This document shows positions 34,101 to 42,300 of a stretch of 64,000 nt of DNA, piece by piece (the stretch's first letter is position 1; every line of letters starts with the position of its first letter). A program made the translations under genes and the position numbers. The notes beneath the pieces are model-generated. The model was not told the origin of the DNA, did no database searches, and saw only the letters and a list, made by a program, of their open reading frames with translations. Source of the DNA: Archangium violaceum (GTDB lineage: Bacteria; Myxococcota; Myxococcia; Myxococcales; Myxococcaceae). The stretch is from assembly GCF_016887565.1 (NCBI RefSeq), contig NZ_CP069396.1, forward strand, positions 6,926,001 to 6,990,000, given 5' to 3'.

Positions 34101-36321
34101 GGAGATCCGCATCGACCTCCAGCCCCTTCCACTCCACCTTTTCGCGGACGCCGAAGGACTCCTTGACCTGGAGCTGGTTCTCCACGAGCACCAGGCTCGC
34201 CGTGGGCCGAACCGGTACCACCCGGGTGAGGTTGGCCAGCGCCTCCTCTGACTCCGTCCAGTCATTCACGTATTCGACGGCTCGCTGGAAGAGGAAGCGC
34301 GCCGCATCCGTGTCGACATCGCCCGCGGGCTTCGACGTGGGCTCCAGGTAGCGGTTGAGCGGAGCGCCCAGCCCGATCGCCACCTGATTGCCAGCGATGA
34401 TCTCATTCTCCACCCGGCGCTTGGAGCCGTCGGGAAGGAGCATCTCCAACGTCCAACGATGGCGGGCACCCAGCCCCACCGAGCGCGTCGCCAGGGCCTT
34501 CCGCACCCCATCGAGCCGGAAGGTGGCGCGCAGTTCCACGACCGACGCCGGGGCGTTGTAGAGCCCACCCGAGGCGGAGATGAGCTCCTTGTCCTCGTTG
34601 GTGGCGGGCTCGTAGGTGAAGATGGCGCGATGGCCCATCACCAGGTGCATGGGCAGGGTGATGTCGAGCAGGGGCTCGGACCCGTCGTGCGCGGTGATGT
34701 GCAGCCGGTGCTTGAGCTTCTCGGGCAGGAAGGTGTGCTCGGCCTGCACCGAGACGACCCGGTACGGCAGCGCGCCAGGAAGCAGGGGCAGCTCCTCGGG
34801 CTTCTTCTCCACCTTGCGCAGGACCTGCTCGTAGGAGAGGCCCGAGGAGTGTCCGTTGAGGAACTCCGTCACCTCATTGCGCCAGAACACGAGCGGCGCG
34901 AGCCCCTGGTCCTGCTGGAGGTACGCATGGGTGAGCGACTCCGCGCTGGCGCCCATGGCCGAGAGCACATCGAGGCTCGGCGTGGTCGCGACATACTTGG
35001 GGCCACCCGGGATGGAGGGCTCCAGCGGCACCCACTGGCGCCCGCCCCGGGCCTCGCCCGCACCACGGTAGTCCGTGACGGGCAGGTAGGCCTCGACCCA
35101 GATGTGGCTCAACCTGACGGCCGTCATCCGGCCACCGGACACCACCGGCTCGAAGGGAACGCCAATGGCGCCCAGCGCGGTGAGCACGAGCTGTCTCTTG
35201 GCGTCCGTCAGGACGAAGGGAGCACCGCCAACGGCCGGCGCATAGAGGGCCTGCAACTCCTCCTGGCCGAGCAGTCCGAACAGATCCGCGAGCTTGCCCT
35301 CGGACAGCTCGATCGTTCCTTCCACGAAGCGCGCGGGAGTTCCCTGGGCCCGCAGCAGCGACACCAACAGCGCCGCGAGATCCGCGTCGTTGCCGCGCTC
35401 CTCCCGCAGCGTCTCCGTGGCCCCCTTGAGCGAGCCGTAGTACCAGTCGAGCCGCAGCTCGTTCCTCACGAAGTCGTAGGCGGCCTTGGCGCTCCCGAGC
35501 GCCTCGGCCTTGGCCTTGATCTCGGAAGACAGCTCCACCTCACGATCCTGGGTGGTGTCCTCCAGCTCGAAGACGGGGGTTCCTCCGGCCAGGTACGCCG
35601 GAACGATGCTCTCGGTGGACAACGGCCCGGGCTGGAGCCGTCCCTGCACGTAGGTGAGGTCGGCGGAGAGGACACCGGAGCCACGCCCCACCCCCAGGTT
35701 CGCGAGCCGGGTGCGCAGCGAGTCCAGATCGTCCACGGCGCCGAGGCCCCTGCCCCACTGCCAGACACCCGGGAACCGATCCCATACGGAGCCGGTGTCG
35801 CACCCCATGGCGCCGCTCACCTCGGCGATGGCACGCTCCATCTCCTGGGCGCGTGTCTCGAGCCGGGTGCGCTCGGCCGCGAGCCGGGCCAGCACCCCGG
35901 ATGCGTTGGGAGCGGTCTGGAGCCGCGCTTCGATCGCGTCGAAATGTATGAGCGATTCGGCGAGCCCCTGCCGCACGGCGACGCGGGCGGCCTCCAACTT
36001 GCCGTGCGCGGAGGTGCTCCGCTGGCGGTGCTCCTCCGAGGGCAGCACGCACGAGACGAGCCGGCTCAACCCACCCGGGGGCTCTCCCGCGGCGGAGCGA
36101 GCCTCCTGGAGCAGCACCGACACCTGGGCCGACAGCTCCGCCGACACGGTGGGAGCCCGCTCCCGGCGCAGCACCGCCCGGTAGGCCTCGGTGCGAGCCT
36201 GGATCTCGGCCAGCCCCGGCAACTGCGGGGAGGACCGCTGGACCCGGATGGTTCGCGGTGGCTCCGCTGCGGACGCGACGAGCGCGAACGCGACGACGAC
36301 TGAAACTAGAGCGCGGACCAA
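24661..36321 (-). CDS. giant Rhs/YD-repeat polymorphic toxin with transglutaminase-like N-terminal domain
   Basis: This 3,886-residue exported protein begins with a signal peptide (VRALVSVVVAFALVASA). A helical N-terminal region follows, then a transglutaminase-like domain (about 250-440), Ig-like domains (about 920-1150), a pre-Rhs region from about 1,560 and a long YD-repeat shell (about 1,610-3,490). The Rhs-associated core (LGYTGHQYDPETGLTYARAR, ending NPLRYTDPTGH near 3,540) closes the shell. A 345-residue variable tip follows. The transglutaminase triad is altered: Asp312 replaces Cys in GNDAD, His406 is kept and Glu434 replaces Asp. The Rhs shell normally encapsulates the tip. The tip has a Gly-rich hydrophobic stretch and ends in an unrecognised AT-rich domain. 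I chose the TTG at 36321 (gggagg upstream) over TTG 36333. It overlaps the giant upstream gene. Confidence 0.88.
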   Translation of the reverse strand: MVRALVSVVVAFALVASAAEPPRTIRVQRSSPQLPGLAEIQARTEAYRAVLRRERAPTVSAELSAQVSVLLQEARSAAGEPPGGLSRLVSCVLPSEEHRQRSTSAHGKLEAARVAVRQGLAESLIHFDAIEARLQTAPNASGVLARLAAERTRLETRAQEMERAIAEVSGAMGCDTGSVWDRFPGVWQWGRGLGAVDDLDSLRTRLANLGVGRGSGVLSADLTYVQGRLQPGPLSTESIVPAYLAGGTPVFELEDTTQDREVELSSEIKAKAEALGSAKAAYDFVRNELRLDWYYGSLKGATETLREERGNDADLAALLVSLLRAQGTPARFVEGTIELSEGKLADLFGLLGQEELQALYAPAVGGAPFVLTDAKRQLVLTALGAIGVPFEPVVSGGRMTAVRLSHIWVEAYLPVTDYRGAGEARGGRQWVPLEPSIPGGPKYVATTPSLDVLSAMGASAESLTHAYLQQDQGLAPLVFWRNEVTEFLNGHSSGLSYEQVLRKVEKKPEELPLLPGALPYRVVSVQAEHTFLPEKLKHRLHITAHDGSEPLLDITLPMHLVMGHRAIFTYEPATNEDKELISASGGLYNAPASVVELRATFRLDGVRKALATRSVGLGARHRWTLEMLLPDGSKRRVENEIIAGNQVAIGLGAPLNRYLEPTSKPAGDVDTDAARFLFQRAVEYVNDWTESEEALANLTRVVPVRPTASLVLVENQLQVKESFGVREKVEWKGLEVDADLRSLTPLELVAGRGAALLRLSGYEGSFLEAKVLADSTGEESVSAVTLLQAAHENGVPVLRIDPANVGTELGKLLASPEVLADVSELVANGREVLIPKTPLTIRDWTGTGFIARDPKTEEGGYFLSGRLSGGQTVVSPDSWLDRALADYLETNAPDSTNDTSLIGHILKVPDTDLQQGTVGEALPKEIAVYVTTTDGVPVRGAAVTFRTADLSKPKFQKAGDTSQSETVTVQTNRFGRASVKAFPDTNIGRLGVFWPGDPNQELHGFNVVTAEVATTTGSMKLAEPLWFTAKPGPISQLMKVDPTRTYSGDSGVEIGLPFEVRAADQYGNALANKTVTWTSNDAAGRFFIPETGGVTRVQFLGSDPEQQKQQLPLVTPTSGMVVAGFIPGTPSDVTVLAQSGTVTQTFTVHSFVGKEFTFRLATPDTAGSSGVFGASVPKPFIVEILRNESGSWTRVKGNEPDLRANVIMGRVTAARLLADVKTTPPYLLGSGATDGIDVDDNVVAWPTYDVENGMQEMAFFAQVFKKKGYGVVGEDLVCCDNRFVSSFYSGVPEVEVKRLRPGGTEEPLNPCGQLAPDDEALRLNLSNPGTFPIYARIIQRPEIAGTELFKVPSPDVLARDPVDVSRLLVPPGTTIRIPLELTVGSGSGQAEVEFYVPDFRIGPDARTQLKKRDSYTFSVRKQFGGVGSSTRELRASIVLAVRNFAAARTPKDSEEVTPVRVPKPIFRPAQLPLCVNETGKLEVKSGTATIAGANVVVQDDGAVELSRIADDVPLPDHPSNGALLVLVPPGDPSGQEVVVDFLPTRTGSTESQHIPLITSVEDASALPVGHTFVKDVSTVDGHLVKQSVDLEVQGRAPGLQLVRSYTNRGHDGSPFGLGWTHSYRGYVLPSWDADLNVARYMVVGGEGTGQVFECKPAGPTECVSQDGFHGTFRGETEGSGAGSRQILIYRAKNGTEYRYGPVISTTEGPRHQLLSIRSPAGNALTFEYEGPGTDYEVGRVYEPGRQRFLQFRYERVSGAPRALLSAVELYSNPSAPEVLAETANPEHLGVCIAYLYNTRSMLAAVQRYDGPCPESLEGQTPLRQESYAYVDNPLDELRNNLTSWTDANGNTTSYVYYQPEDRLPGETDFLRFGNKSERVRYVNEPEGATTEFIYSLERSELQVFGSPITAFVTEVKGPRPEVTKGTRYYMGLDGTVARTERPLSTTLTATTSAKWDPLHMRRDSEMDARGRGTSFKYDGFGNLIERRISLAPLPASGDGAATESVKDGQDETKVHGEVVEKWSYDPAFSVPVCSMDSEGRITLLVLNSNGEDPRTGTAVGTGLVLSSRQYAQTVASAERTGTKTCKELAAQLSSGPDDIVQHRTWCKVNGVLSCPADALPGDPLETWLEGASASERIQHTRNAAYDDWGLPSVQVAYVNDTQELRTEFFRNKRGLTEKQTDTFGHDTEWTYDGLDRVKSTTRFNDKAAGGPHLSVASPSIVQTFDYYPGGQLKSEKNDSIGFERRYELDALNRVKNVRESGNGLSEELVIAYDYDKASNRTHVTDRRGVTAITTYDWGDRPIQTSVRVLEGAARYGSQGGVNDSASEVVTATFGYDAVGNKVYETNLHGQRTDHVLDSLYRVVRTRMPSVPGASFASVTPVRYEPTARYDLVGNPTKKTDGNAHLTRMTYDFANRLVSAVDAEGREERRTYDHAGNPRVLENRTGGTVHLTRTTTYDGLNRPVYVEEKYLHPNASGSLVQRERHVETRYTDAENTVTVKDARNFVTTTVKDDLDRVIRVVVDDGSGKLSRTPVEAVGPALSLTTLRGYDGNGNLTTEVDPLGRKTTYVYDALKRLLETHRPMEATESVEYDGEGAVIGRVDARGIRREFTFDMFRRPVTDWLVESLSNNGTPLDLLTRTYFDLAGPDGVTSVEEKDARDNTTRRYRDALGRELSVVDAKGKAQVSRYDAVNVRERRDRKGYRTLLRYDKADRLKAQDEEDIVDGSAVLKYRQSILYEDAQQRETLTDRRGIPLVNQKDGLGRVVRTTRGTSPLLQTDETEYSARDEVVAVIDANLHRKEWLYDGAGRKLEETLGAGSADAATTKYTYDEAGNLVAWKGPRALVGGVTYDERNSFDGLNRLVRRENAMGHVWASAYDKAGNKLCEKRPLGNATLTHGNTIGLSFEAIKTAVCDGSYVTKYEYDELGKLTQSIDANEGKYTFVYDKARNLVAKQDANGHLTTYEYDERNLRSAEHQHLDPHTRLSGRASLPGTEDQATSDGDLGTLTWEWTYDNNGNIETETDPKGQVTTSTYGVLNRLVSRSYSSPVAREMPYVEAQSFEYDENGNQTLVKETKQTLAGQELKQTRFGYDDLDRLWLRARYYGSRNVTVTYKYDDKGNRTEVRDADNATTTYTYDALDRLKTAVLALGTTEYFYWPDGLLKLTTHPNDVREARCYDNAGRLSKQLTARGSLNADCSLGDGATLLSRSEYGYDNNGNRNGLKELRTNAADQKLETEEQTEYGYDELDRLTGTRILAGRAVLYRLDAVGNRTGEKEVSSEYVTSLGPEAYGVEYSSLFRDVTYALNRADWLRTSTDAKDAARAITFGYDLNGNLVSKLKGGITRTFAWDVRNTLTVVFDVTLTTTTEVGRYDYDANLQRVSRKTASENVSYVLDDDFVLQELDAAQTSQPAKRRYHYAAGPLAVSEISGSTNTRILHTDVLGSVTDVTSVAGTVSTTRKYDAWGSYRSETAPLVADFKLGYTGHQYDPETGLTYARARYYDSDLGRFINRDSYEGGLGDAPSLHRYVYAHGNPLRYTDPTGHYTYDVAKGEFHVEESDTADDLFNAAERFESAGLLAAGSMEGITAAINFVEERYADDKDLGFLRKEAIASGIRRGFHARKQLSDSFDREVLEGWDGRAYAVKLNREGVKQADEYAERTVLVAGMMGVPTSKGDLVLMAATAGGGYIVVKVGGVALKRARMYFRNLKSADEVVGWARSTGQQIQHYSDESALRAAVAGENGELPETFAALTHEHPVSRRLFISLGPGSAEDFVFTIPGTKYGILGAIDEKGVVEMVIEAGKESPVRGSDMFFKMMNHFGPKVKAVRGKWVYGDNLAKVNELTAKGVPLEEAVKQAWTGRRAAEYEFTKPTLEKIEGEMGAYTNIEVRFE

Positions 36322-39300
36322 CGTGCCTCCCAATAGATGATGAGCCGATCCAGGGCGAGTCGCGTCTGGACAGGGCTGACGGCACCCAGATTGCTGGCGA
36401 TTCCGGCGGCTTGATAGAGGTCGCGGAGGTTGGCCTCCGCGTCAGCCGCCGTGACGACCGGCCGCGTCTGGACTTGATTGAGCAAATCCTCGATGGCGGA
36501 GCGGAAGACGCCATCCTGTCCCTCGGTGGGCAGTGCCTCGACGAGGGTACGAGCCTCGGTGAAGAGCGCGTCCCCGGTCCGCGCCACCTCCACGGAGAAG
36601 GTCCGGCTGCCAGCCAGCCACGGGCCGTCTGGCAGCAACACCTCCACCCGCGTGGTGGTCACGTACTGACCCACGGCGTCGGGGAGCCGCACGAGGTAGT
36701 GCGGGAATGCGCGCTCGCCGTAATCGAGCGAGTACGTCCACTCGAGCGAGGGCGAGAGCGGCTCCGTCAGGATGGCCGAGAGCTCCGGAGCGAGCTGCTC
36801 GCGCACCCGGACGTCGACCGGGCTGGATAGGTTGCCCACCCGGAGCTCCACCGGAATCACCCCGAGCGGCAGGCTCTCGGCGGGCGACGGATGGACCCAG
36901 GACATGGCGCCCTGGAAGATCTCGCTCGCGGTCGTGGACGGCGTGGCCTGCCCCGGGTCGAAGCCGAAGCTGACACTCCTGCCCTCGCCAAAGGCATGGG
37001 TGGCGACGGCCACCTCGCCACTCAGCGAGGAGCCGTACCAGGCCGCGGGAATCGCGTATCCAGGCTCGAGCTGAAGTATCGACACCTCTTCGAGCGCGTT
37101 CGCCTGGAGATCGCCTTGCGGAGCGAGTGGCCCCTCCCAACCACTCACCGTTCGCGAGCCAGGGGCGAGATTGTCTCCATTCAATCCCAACACCTCCCAG
37201 CAGGTGCTCCTCATCCGGTAGGAGCCCGGGTTGATGGCGATCAGGCCCGCGTTGCCGGAGTAGACCCGCTCCGTCACCCAATGGCACACGTCCGAGGAGT
37301 CCGGAGTGTTGGGAGAACAGCCGTTGTCATACGCACGGGCGGACGCGAGGATGATGAGGTTGAAGCGCCCGGAGCGCAGCTGCTCCTTGAAGTCATCCTC
37401 GTTGGACGTCACCTGGAGGATGCCGCCGGCCTGTTGCAGCTCGGCCGAGAGGTAATTGGAGAGCCGGCTCACCTCGCTCGGCGGGGGTACGCATTTGCCG
37501 GATCCCACCAGGGCCAGGGCCCGGGGGAAGCCAAAGGAGGCTTGCCCCTTGGCCACCTGCAGCTGGAACCGCCGCACGCTGAAGGAGACCACGACCTGGT
37601 GATGGCGGCCGACGGCATCCGACGCCTCGGCGACGAGCGTGTGCCAGCCATCGGCCCTCACCTGCGTCCCCGAAACGAAGTCCACCCCATCGAGCTTCAC
37701 GGACCGAGAGACCAAGTTCGTGTCCGAGATGGTCACCACCGGCGTCACCGCTTCCTGGTAGGAGCCCCCATCGACGACTCCGGTGATCTCGATGGTCGGC
37801 CGCTCGTCGTCGATGACGAAGGAGACGTTCACCGAGCTGGAGTTACTCGCGCGATCGGTTGCCTCGGCCGTGATCAGGTGGCTGCCCCCTGCCGTTACGA
37901 CCGTACCGGGCACCCATTCCTGTCCATCCAGCAGGATGCTCTTCGTGACGAGGTTGGAGTCCACCACCTCCACCACCGGCGTGACCGGCCCGGCGAGGAT
38001 CGCGCCATTGGACACCCCCATCACGGAGATGACGGGCTTGCTGCGATCCACCACGAAGTCGAGGCTCGCGCTGCTCGAGTTCCCCGCCTTGTCGTGAGCC
38101 TCGACCCGGAGCTGGTGCGGGCCATCGGTCCCCACGGACATTCCAGGGACGAAGGTCACGCCGTCGAGTGTGATGACGGGGGGCACCAGGTTGGCATCGC
38201 TCACCACCACCACGGGCCAGACCACCGAGGCACTGAACTCGCCGTCCTCCACGCCGGAGATATCGATCTCGGGCCGCAGCGTGTCGCGCACCACGGTGAC
38301 GGTGAGGGGATTGCCCGGAACCGGCTTGCTGTCACCGTCGTTCCCGTCCTTGTCGACGGCGGTGAACCTGAGCGTGTGCGAGCCCTCCGAACCGAGCGGG
38401 ATCAGCCCGCGCCAGGTGCCATTCTGCGGCGGCGTTCCCGGTACGAGGGCGAGCTCCACCGTCCCGGTGCCATCCACCAGGGCACGAACGCTCGCGACAC
38501 CGGAATCGACATCCACCACTTGCAGGCTGGCCAGGACATCTCCCTGCACGAACATTCCGTTGGAGAGGTTCGCGGAAGTGATGACCGGCACCGAGGAGTC
38601 ACCCACGCGGAAGAAGGTGGAGGACAGGTTCGTCTCCGCCGCCCCAGTCCGGGTCGCCGTGAGCGACACTCCATGGAGCCGCGGTACCAGTCCGGTGGTC
38701 GGTACCACCAGGGTGTGGGACCAGGAGGCGCCGGGTGCGAGCGTCCCCACCGTCACCGGCCAGGTGTCCACGACAGCCGCGGGTACCGCGCCCTCATCCA
38801 CCAGGAGAACGGAGAGCACCAGCGACTCGGCCGGGGCCGAGCCGTCATTCCTCACCTCGAGCTGAATCGAGGCATCCTCGCCAGATGGAACGACGGGAGG
38901 CGCCCCGGGTGCACCCACCACGGCGACGACGCCCTGCACGTCCACCCGGCCCTCCACCACGAAGGTGGTCTCGGAGGTGGCGAGCACGGAACCATCGAAC
39001 CGGAGCCACGCGGTGGCCCGATACGTGCCCGGCGACGGACGCGTGGCCAGCAGGACCACCGGCGATGCCGAGGCACCCGGAGTAAGGGCCTGCAGGTCGA
39101 GGCTCAGCGTCTCGATGACGGCCCCCTCCGCGTCCTTCACCTCGAGCGCGATCATCGCACCCGAGAGCAGTGAGTTGCTCGAGAGGTTCACCACCCGGGC
39201 CATGAGATCGACCGGCTCTCCACCGATGTACTGGCTCCGCGAGGGGGACAGTGCCAGGGAAGCTCCCTGATCGGGGAGGACCTCCAGCAGCGCATGGGCC

Positions 39301-42300
39301 GTGGAGACTACCGAGCCCGCCACCCTGGCCGTGGCCATGACCTTGTAGGTGCCGGCGAGCAACCCCAGCACCTCGACCGGCCGTTTGAAGGACTTGCTCG
39401 CGTCAGCACCCAGGGGGCTGTACAGCTCGCTCGCCCCCAGGGTCCTGACACGGGTGCCCTCTTCGTCCAGCAGCTCCACCTCCACGGCCACGGGGGTGGC
39501 CGCACCGGTGTTGACGACAGACACCGTCGCGGAGGCGGTGTCATGGGCCCCGAGCGTCCTACGGGAGAGATGGACGCCCAGGGTGATTCCCGTGTCTCCG
39601 GCGATGACGAAGGGGACCCGCTGCTGGTTGTTGCCTCGATTGGACTCCTCGATGAGCTGCTCGGGATCCACCATCGCCACCAGTTCCTGGCCACCGGAGA
39701 GCCCGGAGATATCGATGGGCACGAACGCCGCCACGGTCGCTCCCGGCGCCAGCGTCCCGGAGAGCGTCACCAGACGCGAGGGGCGTATCGAACCATCGCT
39801 GCCCAGGACCGAGGCGGTGACCTTCACGCCGCTGACAGGGCTCCCACCGTCATTCCTCACGGTGATGGCGGCCTGGGCGGGCTCTCCCACGCGAGGAATC
39901 GCCGGCTGCACCACCGCGCTGACGACGAGTTCCGGCAACCGGCTCGTGTCGACGAGCACATCGATGGGACTGGAGTAGGGACTCTGGGTGCCAGCGAGAC
40001 TCCTGGCGGTAGCCACGAGCCGGTTGGGTCCCCGGTCCAGGGTCACGCGGCTGAAGGTGAATGGCACGCCCCAGTCGAGCCGGCTCGGGGTCAGGAGCGG
40101 CTCCGTGCTCCTGTTTGGCTCGGTGAACTGCAAGAGGTCTTCGTCAGACGGCCATAGGAGCTGGCCCGTGGAGGCAAAGGCGCCGACCGGCTTCCCGACA
40201 CTGTCGCTGGTGTCGAGAGTCTGGAACATGAGCTGCCCCGAGGCCTTGTACACGACCCGGTTCGAATCCCAGGAGAAGGCCGCGCTCGAAGCGCTGCCAG
40301 AAGACGAAAGCAACCGGGACGTCGGCGTCGTGCCCGAGGTGTCGACCAGATACAGGCCCATCGGGTCCGACCAGATCATGTTCGCCTGCACCAGCATCCG
40401 GGTGCCACTGCGTGAGACCACCAGCGTGTTGCGCTCGAGGCTGAACTCAAGGGTCGAGGCAGTCAGAAGCTTGCGACGAGAGCTTGGGTCGCAAGGCTCC
40501 GTGGGGTTCGTCTTGTCGAGGTCCCACTGCACGAGGCTGCTGGAGACAACGGCGACGATCCCTTTGTTCCCGGTCCAGGCAGGGATGCCAGCGGGCGCGC
40601 CCTCACACCTCACCGACCAGAGGATCCGCTCCGGCTCCGCCACGGACCCCACTGCCAACACCGGGCCCATACCATCCTTGAAGGGGGCATAGGCGACGCG
40701 GGTGGAATCCGGAGACCAGGCCATTACCCTGATGCTGCCGGGGTTGGAGGCATCCACCTTCCGCCACGTGTTCGACGCCACCTCGCCAACGAGGAGAACG
40801 ATATTGCCAACGACGCTGCAAAGCGTCCCCGTGGCGATGTTGCAAGACCCGGTGATGGCCACACGGGTCTTGTCCGGCGAGAGGAACGGGGTGCCGGTGA
40901 ATTGCACATCGGACAGGGTGAGCACCTTGACGTCGTGGGTGGACAGATCCTCCACCCCGATGGCCGGCGTCGAGCCACTGCTCGTGGTCGAATTGAAGCG
41001 GTACGCAATCGCGCGACCGTCGCTCGACAGCGAGTAGTACTCCGAGGGTGTGTTCTTCAACTGCAACGCCGAGGAGATGACCCTGGAGGTGGAATCCTCG
41101 GGGGTGACGGTGCCAGCGGAGCGGCCATTGACGAAGAGTTCCACCGTCGTATCCGGGCCCGTGACGCCCGAGATGGTGTTGACGGTCGTCGCGACGGTCA
41201 GCGGGTTACCCGCCCTGGTGGGCGAAGTCAGCCGAGGCGCCTCGGGAACCTCGCTCGCGGGAGACTTCACCTCGAACAACAACGTATTGGAGGTCGCGGC
41301 TTCGAGCCCATTCTCATACAACGCCACCACCGTGTAGCGGTAGAACCCATTGCCCAGATTGTTCTCGGAGAATTCCGTGGGCGTGGGCGAGACAGGCAAC
41401 GAGATGGACTCCGGCGCATTCGTTCCACGCACACGAAGAACCTTGTAGCCCTTGACGAAGGAAAGACCCTCCCCCGCCACCGAGATCTGGAAGTACACCT
41501 GGGAGCTGGGGTCGTCGACCTTGGTCAGCGTGATGACGGGCGGAGACTGGTAGGTCACCTTCAGCGGTGTGGAATCGGCACTGACGTTGTTGGTCGGGTA
41601 CTTCGCCCTGACGAAGAGCGTGTTCTCCCCGGCGACGAGCGGGGTGGGAATCTCGAACTTGCCATCCCAGCCAGCGCTGCCTTGCGCCACGAGCACGGGC
41701 GTTGGCACCTGCTGCCGGAACACCTCGATGGTGGAGGTCGAAGGAAGAGGACCGGAGGAGTAGAGATAGCCCTTCACCGCCACGGAGGGAGTTGGCACCA
41801 CGCCAGTCGCCAGCGCATCGAGGATCGGCGCGTAGGTGGTGATGAATGCCTTCCCATCCCCGGTGAGGCCGAACGGAGAGACAGCCGAGACGGTGTATTC
41901 ACGTTTGTCGCTGGAGAGTTGCGACGTATCCAGCAGCGGGCGCGGACCGGTGACGAACGGAAGCGTATTGAGTGTCACCTCCGCGAGACCCACCGGGCTC
42001 GACGAAGAAGCCGGGGTGAGATCGTACGCCACGGCCCGTACCTCGAGCGGCGGAGCCAGGGTCACGTCGATGTACGGTTCGTGATTCTCCTTGAGCAGCA
42101 CCCAGAGACCACGCACCTGCACCCATACCTTGGCCTTCTGACCACTGGTATTCATGGCCGATGTCGCGGAGATCCGATCGACGAGCACCGGGTCGCGCAG
42201 TTGCATCTCCCAGCGCCGATGCGCCGGATCGCTGGAGACCCAGGCCGTGGACGCGTTTTTGTCGTAAGCGTCGCCCCCATTGCCCGTGGCAACGGGGAAC

